NCBI RefSeq assembly: GCF_000421105.1
Contig: NZ_ATWF01000001.1
Span: 1,150,930 to 1,214,929 of the forward strand
From: Limisalsivibrio acetivorans
GTDB lineage: Bacteria; Chrysiogenota; Deferribacteres; Deferribacterales; Geovibrionaceae
Reading direction: 5' to 3'
Length of the DNA stretch: 64,000 nucleotides
Below are positions 58,842 to 64,000 of this stretch, piece by piece. Made by a program: the position numbers and the translations under genes. Under the pieces are notes generated by a model. That model did no database searches. It was not told the origin of the DNA and was given only the letters and a program-made list of their open reading frames with translations. How positions within the stretch are numbered: position 1 is the stretch's first letter; each line of letters opens with the position of its first letter.

Positions 58842-60131
58842 ATGCCGAACGTTATATTCCTTGTAACCAAACATAACCGTGCCAGCGTGTCCGCTCTGGC
58901 CGCCGCAATGGAGGAGAACCCGTTAACCTCAGAGGTTCCCTTCACCTATGCAAAAACACCGGAGGAGATCACCGCCGGCTCCGTTGCTGTAATATCATTC
59001 ACAACGCTTAATATATTAGAGACAGCCGAGGCGGTTCACTCCATAAGGGAACGGTGCGGTGAGGAGATAACCATAATCGCAGGGGGCGCCCACCCCAGTG
59101 CTGAACCGGAAGAAACCCTCAGGCTCGGTGCGGACTATGTTATTCGTGGTGAAGGGGAGATAAGCTTCCCCGGGTTCATAAACTCGCTCATAAGAGGGGA
59201 CGACCCCCTCTCCGTAAAAGGGGTGAGCGGCTGGAGAAACGGCGAGGCGGTGATTAGCGGCTATTCCCCAAAGGTTGAACTCGATAAGCACGCACCCTTT
59301 CCTGTCCGGCCTAAAAACTTTTCATATATCGAAATAACAAGGGGATGCCCCGCCGCATGCAGGTACTGTCAGGCCAGCTACCTTTTCGGAAACAGCTACA
59401 GGCACAGGAGCATCGAAAATATCAACTACCACCTCAAAAGGGTTGTGGATGTGGGGATGAAGGATATCCGATTCTCCACCCCCGACTGCCTCTCCTACGG
59501 CGTCCATAAAGGGGAGAGCCCCGATCTGGACATAGTTCAAAGGCTTCTGGAAACGATGAGCGAAACCGCCAAAGATCGCAACATCTATATGGGAACCTTC
59601 CCCGCAGAGATCTGGCCCGCCTCGGTGAGCAGAGAGGGGATCGGATTACTGAAAAGATACTGCGCCAACAGCAACATCGTAATCGGAGCCCAGACGGGCA
59701 GCGAAAGGATGCTTGAACACCTCCACCGCAGGCACACGGTGCAGGATGTCATAGACGCAGTGAGGATAATACGGGAAGCGGGCTATATAACCAATGTGGA
59801 CTTCCTCTTCGGACTCCCGGGGGAAACCGAAGAGGACGAAATACTCAGTCTCAAACTTATGGAGGAGCTCACCACCATGGGTGCAAGGATCCACGCCCAC
59901 GCCTTTATGCCGCTGGCCGGCACCCCGCTCTCCCATTCACCGCCGCCGGTTTTCTCTGAAAAAACGCTCAAGGCGCTTAACCGACTCACAGGTAAGGGGC
60001 TTGAGTTTGGCCAATGGAGAAGACAGAGGAACGCCGCCAGCATGATATACCACTTCCGCAAACGTTTCCTTGAAACAGGAGATACACACGCCTCCAAAGC
60101 CTACGCAGAAGAGGTGAGCTCTATCCTCTGA
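58842..60131 (+). CDS. B12-binding and radical SAM protein (TIGR04013-like)
   Basis: 429 residues. The N-terminal third is a B12-binding-like Rossmann domain (TIIAGGAHPSAEPEETLRLG, DYVIRGEGEISFPGFINSL). The radical SAM cluster is ITRGCPAACRYCQASY (C-x3-C-x2-C). Later stretches (IVIGAQTGSERMLEHLHRRH, DFLFGLPGETEEDE) are typical of Elp3/MiaB-like cores. The reaction is not known; TIGR04013 members often lie near methyltransferases, as here. Confidence 0.9.
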   Translation: MPNVIFLVTKHNRASVSALAAAMEENPLTSEVPFTYAKTPEEITAGSVAVISFTTLNILETAEAVHSIRERCGEEITIIAGGAHPSAEPEETLRLGADYVIRGEGEISFPGFINSLIRGDDPLSVKGVSGWRNGEAVISGYSPKVELDKHAPFPVRPKNFSYIEITRGCPAACRYCQASYLFGNSYRHRSIENINYHLKRVVDVGMKDIRFSTPDCLSYGVHKGESPDLDIVQRLLETMSETAKDRNIYMGTFPAEIWPASVSREGIGLLKRYCANSNIVIGAQTGSERMLEHLHRRHTVQDVIDAVRIIREAGYITNVDFLFGLPGETEEDEILSLKLMEELTTMGARIHAHAFMPLAGTPLSHSPPPVFSEKTLKALNRLTGKGLEFGQWRRQRNAASMIYHFRKRFLETGDTHASKAYAEEVSSIL

Positions 60132-60190
60132 ACCTCATTCTGTTGAAGTTATCCTTCTATCATGGTAGGAATATGACACCGGAGGTGGAG

Positions 60191-60808
60191 ATGAAATCAG
60201 AGTTCGACAAGAAGGCCAGAGAATGGGATAAGAAGGAACGCAGGGTACGTGTGGCAAAGGAGATTGCCGCATCAATCCTTGAACGCACAAAGGTTCCCGA
60301 AGGTGCGGACATACTCGATTACGGCACCGGAACAGGCCTGGTTCTGCTCAGCTTCGCCGGCAGAGGGGGAACCCTCACCGGTGTGGACACCTCCGATGAG
60401 ATGCTTAAGGTGCTCCGGGAAAAGGCGGAAGAGGATGAGATCACAAACCTTAGCACCGCCGTAATCGACATAGAGAGCGCACGCTTCCCCGGGGAATACG
60501 ACCTCATAACAGCCAGCATGGTAATGCACCACATGGATAAGCCGTATCTCCTTGTAAAGGAAGCGGAAGAGGCTTTGAGGCCCGGAGGATTCTTCGCAGC
60601 AGCGGATCTTGAGGAGGAGGACGGCTCCTTCCATGATGCTTCCCACTCGGTTAAATACGCCGGATTCAGCAAAGAAGCCATGCAAAGTATGTTCCACGAT
60701 GCAGGTCTTATCGATATAAAATCAGAAAAAGTAACCGAGATCGTAAAGGAGAAGGACGGAGAAGAGAAAAGCTACTCCGTTTTGCTCACCATAGGATGCA
60801 AACCCTGA
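60191..60808 (+). CDS. Class I SAM-dependent methyltransferase
   Basis: 205 residues from the ATG at 60191 (GGAGGTGGAG just upstream). KAREWDKKERRVRVAKEIAA at the start, AdoMet motif I ADILDYGTGTGLVLLSFAGR, motif II region LTGVDTSDEMLKVLREKAEE, DLITASMVMHHMDKPYLLVK, LRPGGFFAAADLEEEDGSFH. Ubiquinone/menaquinone-methylase-like fold; the substrate is unknown. The next gene begins right after its stop. Confidence 0.92.
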   Translation: MKSEFDKKAREWDKKERRVRVAKEIAASILERTKVPEGADILDYGTGTGLVLLSFAGRGGTLTGVDTSDEMLKVLREKAEEDEITNLSTAVIDIESARFPGEYDLITASMVMHHMDKPYLLVKEAEEALRPGGFFAAADLEEEDGSFHDASHSVKYAGFSKEAMQSMFHDAGLIDIKSEKVTEIVKEKDGEEKSYSVLLTIGCKP

Positions 60809-61720
60809 ATGATTGAACAGAAACGCTGTCCCATAACATACGAACCGGTTAAGACAAGCACATACTCCTCCTCCGGACTGAGCAGGTTGGGGGATAATCT
60901 CCAGACCCTTAAGGCTGTGCCCATGCATCTGGAGGATATAAAGCAGAACAGCGAAACCATCCTAAAAGGCTTCCCCTCAGGGGTGCACGCAAGGTTCGAC
61001 AAGAACAGCGGAGGTTTTGCACCCCTTGAAAAAGGGGGCTTTATGCTCGTTCCCGGTACAAAATACGCAAAAGAGGCGGAGAACAGAGACCTCACCCTTA
61101 AGCTGGCCAGAATAAGCGGGATAAGCGTTCCCTTCCATGGGCTGGTGAAGTGCCTGTGCGGCAATTATGCGATGTTCATGGAGCTCCCCCGCAGTAAGGG
61201 AAGGAGTGCATTTGTCGTTCCACGGATAAAGGGGAGGATAAGGAACACCTTCGGCAAGGTTGCCTCGGAGGCTATGAACCTCTGCTCCCATAGGGAGGCG
61301 GACCGGATGAAGCTCCTTAGAAGCACCGTATTCCGCTTCCTCACCGGTGACCCTATACCGGGTGAACTCCTTCTCGAATCGGACAGTACCGGAATATACC
61401 TCGCAAACAGAGCGGACTACATAAACCAAAAGGTATATAAGCCCGATGCGAGGGACTCACGCCTTAAGCTCAACGGTAAAAAACGGAATCTGGGAAACGA
61501 GGATCTTTTCGAGTACTTCGCCTGCGAACTTCTGGGAATGGACGAAAACGCCCTGGCGGCGGCTGTGAACGAGTTCCGCTTCGCCCTCATAGGCTGGGGG
61601 CACATCATAGGAAGCAGTTTTCTCCTTGATGAGCAGAAGCAGGTATATAGAGATATCGTCACAAGAAGGCTCGCCGCCCTTGAAATTGATGCGGTGGATA
61701 CCAAGAATATAGATAAATAG
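60809..61720 (+). CDS. HipA-like protein with degraded kinase motifs
   Basis: 303 residues. The start RCPITYEPV with YSSSGLSRLGDNLQTLKAVP is the HipA kinase N-terminal pattern; GGFMLVPGTKYAKEAENRDL, KLARISGISVPFHGLV and SRLKLNGKKRNLGNEDLFEY also match. But the catalytic loop (usually GxxDxHxKN) reads TGDPIPGELL, and the AYD metal site reads RAD. The glycine-rich G-x-Q-x-K-L loop is GVHARFD. So it is probably a pseudokinase. No HipB-like HTH gene adjoins. Confidence 0.72.
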   Translation: MIEQKRCPITYEPVKTSTYSSSGLSRLGDNLQTLKAVPMHLEDIKQNSETILKGFPSGVHARFDKNSGGFAPLEKGGFMLVPGTKYAKEAENRDLTLKLARISGISVPFHGLVKCLCGNYAMFMELPRSKGRSAFVVPRIKGRIRNTFGKVASEAMNLCSHREADRMKLLRSTVFRFLTGDPIPGELLLESDSTGIYLANRADYINQKVYKPDARDSRLKLNGKKRNLGNEDLFEYFACELLGMDENALAAAVNEFRFALIGWGHIIGSSFLLDEQKQVYRDIVTRRLAALEIDAVDTKNIDK

Positions 61721-61732
61721 ACGGGGTGTACC

Positions 61733-62185
61733 ATGAAGAAGCTTACGGTTATAATCCTAATCATGCTCAGCGCTGTAAGTGTCTGGGCATTCAATGTAGA
61801 CAAGAGTAAGGGGCAGACGGTGTACATCCCTGTCTACTCCGAAATATACGCCGGAGCCCGCTCTAAGCCCATGGATCTCGTGGTTACGGTGAGCATACAC
61901 AACACATCCTCCGAAGAGAGCATTCTCCTCGAAAAGGTGGACTACCACGATACATCGGGAAACCTTATCAAGCACTACCTTGATAAACCGCTACTCCTCG
62001 GCCCCCTTGCAACGGCGCAGTATATCGTTAGAGAAAAGGATGACACGGGGGGTTCCGGCGCAAACTTCATCGTAAAATGGAGTGCAAAGGAGAAGGTTCC
62101 CCAGCCTGTAACCGAATCGGTGATGATCGGCGCAAAGTCATCCCTTGGCATCTCCTTCGTATCCCCCGGAGTTATCATCAAGTAA
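61733..62185 (+). CDS. DUF3124 family secreted protein
   Basis: 150 residues. Signal peptide KKLTVIILIMLSAVSVWAFN. The domain contains KGQTVYIPVYSEIYAGARSK, DLVVTVSIHNTSSEESILLE and YHDTSGNLIKHYLDKPLLLG, the DUF3124 pattern; FIVKWSAKEKVPQPVTESVM follows. Periplasmic, role unknown. It ends the pcm-to-DUF3124 gene group at a terminator. Confidence 0.9.
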   Translation: MKKLTVIILIMLSAVSVWAFNVDKSKGQTVYIPVYSEIYAGARSKPMDLVVTVSIHNTSSEESILLEKVDYHDTSGNLIKHYLDKPLLLGPLATAQYIVREKDDTGGSGANFIVKWSAKEKVPQPVTESVMIGAKSSLGISFVSPGVIIK

Positions 62186-62207
62186 TTTTTTCTATATAAT
62201 AGCAAAA

Positions 62208-62237
62208 TAAAAGGCCGGCTATAATACCGGCCTTTTT
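62208..62237. terminator. Bidirectional terminator after DUF3124 gene
   Basis: AAGGCCGG and CCGGCCTT pair around CTATAATA with A-rich and T-rich sides. It also lies 33 bases beyond the stop of the minus-strand dehydrogenase. Confidence 0.88.
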
Positions 62238-62269
62238 CAGCCCACAGGCTGTGTATTAACAAATTACTT

Positions 62270-63118
62270 TCATTTAAACATTTTATAAACCACAGAAAAA
62301 TCCTCTTCACTCAGACCCCTGCGGAAGGTTTCTGCATAAAGCTCCTTGGCTGCTCCTGCTGTGTATAGGGGCATCTTAACATCCTCCGCCAACCTCTGAA
62401 GGTAGCCAAGATCCTTATATATTGCCGATGCAGAGAAGTGTGCGGAGAAATCCTCATCGGCGAGCTTCTGCTTCTTTGCATCGAATACAAGGGATTTTCC
62501 ACCCCCTGTGGAGAGAACATCGATAACATCGCTCTTATCAAGGCCAGCCTTCTCACCAAAGGCCACAGCCTCTGCTATGGATGTCATGAAAACGCCGAGG
62601 AGCATGTTGTTTATTACCTTCATTCTTGAAGCCGCCCCCGGCTCCCTGAGATAGAATACATCCCTTCCGATGGTGTCGAAGAAGGCTTTATGCTCATTGA
62701 AGGCGGGTTCATCGCCGCTTACCACGACAACAAGCATTCCTTTCTTAGCAGGTACAACGCTTCCGAGAACCGGAGCCTCAAGGTAGCTGAACCCCTCCGC
62801 TTCTGCTATCTCGTAAACCTCAAGAACCTCTTTATAGTGGTTTGTGGAGGTGTCGATAATGGTCTTCCCCTTGAGATCCGCATCAAGAAGACCGCCGTCC
62901 ATGCCGAAGACATCGAGTACGGCATCTGTATCGAAAAGGTTAAGGACAATGGTATCCGACTTCTCCGCAACCTCTTTGGGTGAAACGGATATATCCGCAC
63001 CTAACCCGTCCGCCTTCTTTATGGTTCTGTTCCATACGGTGAGGTCGTAGCCCTCGTCCATCAGCCTTTCTGCGAGTGCTTTCCCCAGATTTCCCAGTCC
63101 TATGAATCCTGTTTTCAT
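62270..63118 (-). CDS. Beta-hydroxyacid dehydrogenase, 3-hydroxyisobutyrate dehydrogenase family
   Basis: 282 residues. NAD(P) site at the N-terminus: TGFIGLGNLGKALAERLMDE. Substrate part: KTIIDTSTNHYKEVLEVYEI and YLEAPVLGSVVPAKKGMLVV (DAPVSGG-like region), catalytic Lys in AASRMKVINNMLLGVFM. The family reduces succinic semialdehyde, glyoxylate or oxidises hydroxy acids. The substrate is open. Monocistronic. Confidence 0.92.
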   Translation of the reverse strand: MKTGFIGLGNLGKALAERLMDEGYDLTVWNRTIKKADGLGADISVSPKEVAEKSDTIVLNLFDTDAVLDVFGMDGGLLDADLKGKTIIDTSTNHYKEVLEVYEIAEAEGFSYLEAPVLGSVVPAKKGMLVVVVSGDEPAFNEHKAFFDTIGRDVFYLREPGAASRMKVINNMLLGVFMTSIAEAVAFGEKAGLDKSDVIDVLSTGGGKSLVFDAKKQKLADEDFSAHFSASAIYKDLGYLQRLAEDVKMPLYTAGAAKELYAETFRRGLSEEDFSVVYKMFK

Positions 63119-63226
63119 AAATCACAACTCCTTTCTTAAATAATATCTACAGTAATGATCACGCACTTCAGGGCTGTGTTCAAGTTTTTCTTGAATTTTA
63201 TCCATCCACGCCCATATCATAATCCC

Positions 63227-64000
63227 ATGAATGATGAACGCTACGCACCGATGATACCCCAGGAACTGATCGAAGAGACTGCACAGAAGCAGATTGATGA
63301 ATGGCTCACATACCCCTTTGTCAAACGTTTTGTAATACTACCCGATGTCCATGCCGGCTACCATATGCCCATAGGCGGCGCCGCATTGTTGGACAAAGGG
63401 ATCATATCACCCTCCGCCGTGGGGTATGACATTGGCTGCGGGATGTGCTGTGCTGTCACTGATATAGATGCGGACACCGTGTACCCCGAACGTGAGCCCA
63501 TATTCAGAGAGATAACCTCAAGGATACCCACAGGTTTCGACTTCAGGAAGAAGGGGCTCGACTACAAGGAGTTCCGCTCCGCGTCAGGCGACAGAAAGCT
63601 TGATAAAAAGGTTAAGGAGCGCCTATACGTCCAGCTCGGAACGCTCGGCGGCGGAAACCATTTCATCGAACTGGGCCCGGACAGGGATAACAAGCTCTGC
63701 ATAACGATCCACAGCGGCTCCAGAAACCCCGGCCACAGCATAGGGGGCTATTACATGAAGCTCTCAAAAGATGAGGATACGGAGCTCCCCACAGGGTTTC
63801 TGAACCTTAACCGTGATACGGGCAGGGCATACAGACAAGACATGGATTTTATCCTGCAGTACGCCCTGGACAACCGCCTCATGATGATCGAAACAGTTAA
63901 GGAGATACTGGGAATAACGGACAGAAATATAAAGACCTTCATAAACGAGAACCATAACCATGCGGAAACCAGAGGGGATGGAGTACTGCACCGTAAAGGG
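63227..64000 (+). CDS. RtcB-type RNA ligase (5' part, runs off right edge)
   Basis: The frame is open from the ATG at 63227 to the end (258 codons). Family motifs: ILPDVHAGYHMPIGGAALLD, GYDIGCGMCCAVTDID with the metal-binding Asp and Cys, VQLGTLGGGNHFIELGPD, ITIHSGSRNPGHSIGGYYM and ENHNHAE. RtcB joins 2',3'-cyclic phosphate and 5'-OH RNA ends using GTP; the guanylylated His lies beyond the window. By length it looks like the shorter bacterial subgroup. No rtcA or rtcR is seen. Confidence 0.9.
   Translation, partial: MNDERYAPMIPQELIEETAQKQIDEWLTYPFVKRFVILPDVHAGYHMPIGGAALLDKGIISPSAVGYDIGCGMCCAVTDIDADTVYPEREPIFREITSRIPTGFDFRKKGLDYKEFRSASGDRKLDKKVKERLYVQLGTLGGGNHFIELGPDRDNKLCITIHSGSRNPGHSIGGYYMKLSKDEDTELPTGFLNLNRDTGRAYRQDMDFILQYALDNRLMMIETVKEILGITDRNIKTFINENHNHAETRGDGVLHRKG

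Noticed and set aside
60809-61720. Active HipBA toxin-antitoxin system
   Set aside because: No HTH antitoxin gene adjoins and the kinase residues are missing.

Overview
The window looks like a chromosomal stretch of a Gram-negative anaerobe or microaerophile with a prophage occupying its left 26 kb. Many small [4Fe-4S] proteins, DUF362 proteins, a TAXI-type TRAP transporter, a B12-binding/radical SAM protein of the TIGR04013 type and a MASE3-type histidine kinase together suggest something like the Deferribacterota (Geovibrio/Denitrovibrio relatives). That assignment is an impression from gene content and was not tested by any search.

Region 1 (1 to about 26,290) is a prophage, nearly all on the minus strand. 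Its left end (rest of the tape measure gene, baseplate, fibres, attL and the intact tRNA) lies outside the window. Read in the direction of transcription, from right to left: integrase; a 1.6 kb AT-rich gene-free region with an array of short repeats; a divergent switch made of a CI-like repressor plus a WYL-like membrane protein on the plus strand and Cro/CII-like genes on the minus strand; replication genes (AEP-like primase, primase-helicase); packaging genes (small and large terminase); an inserted block with two HTH proteins, an N4-cytosine-type DNA methyltransferase and a Clp-fold serine protease; a lambda-type head module (gpW, portal, S49 protease with nested scaffold, gpD, gpE); a lysis cassette (M15 endolysin, three-TM holin) in a P2-like position; and a contractile P2/Mu-type tail (connector, Z-like protein, terminator, sheath, tube, E/E' chaperones with a -1 frameshift site, tape measure). 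It is a myovirus with a lambda-like head. Most genes overlap by ATGA, TGATG or TAATG, so the operon is translationally coupled. The right junction is the 3' half of a tRNA-Leu(CAA) gene followed by that tRNA's own terminator.

Region 2 (26.3-34 kb) holds small host genes: a DUF1508 protein, a secreted rhodanese interrupted by an in-frame TAG, ArsR-, Fur- and LysR-type regulators, an AhpD-like protein, and a MarR-proVWX glycine betaine uptake operon. Region 3 (34-47 kb) holds typA, an EFR1 ferredoxin-flavodoxin protein, a MASE3 histidine kinase, a YitT protein, a C39 peptidase lipoprotein with its PA2779-type partner and a tiny desulforedoxin, two coiled-coil stress-type proteins, a TauE/SafE exporter, a CopB-type copper ATPase behind a CsoR-like operator, a cyclase and a hemolysin III family protein.

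Region 4 (47-58 kb) contains a DUF362/polyferredoxin pair, a second DUF362 protein, and a coherent transport-and-sensing unit. In that unit a histidine kinase, an NtrC-type regulator and a periplasmic binding protein sit beside a TAXI-TRAP transporter whose upstream region carries a sigma-54 promoter and a perfect inverted repeat. Region 5 (58-64 kb) contains pcm, a B12/radical SAM protein, a methyltransferase, a HipA-like protein whose catalytic residues look lost, a DUF3124 lipoprotein-like protein, a beta-hydroxyacid dehydrogenase and the start of an RtcB-type RNA ligase that runs off the right edge.
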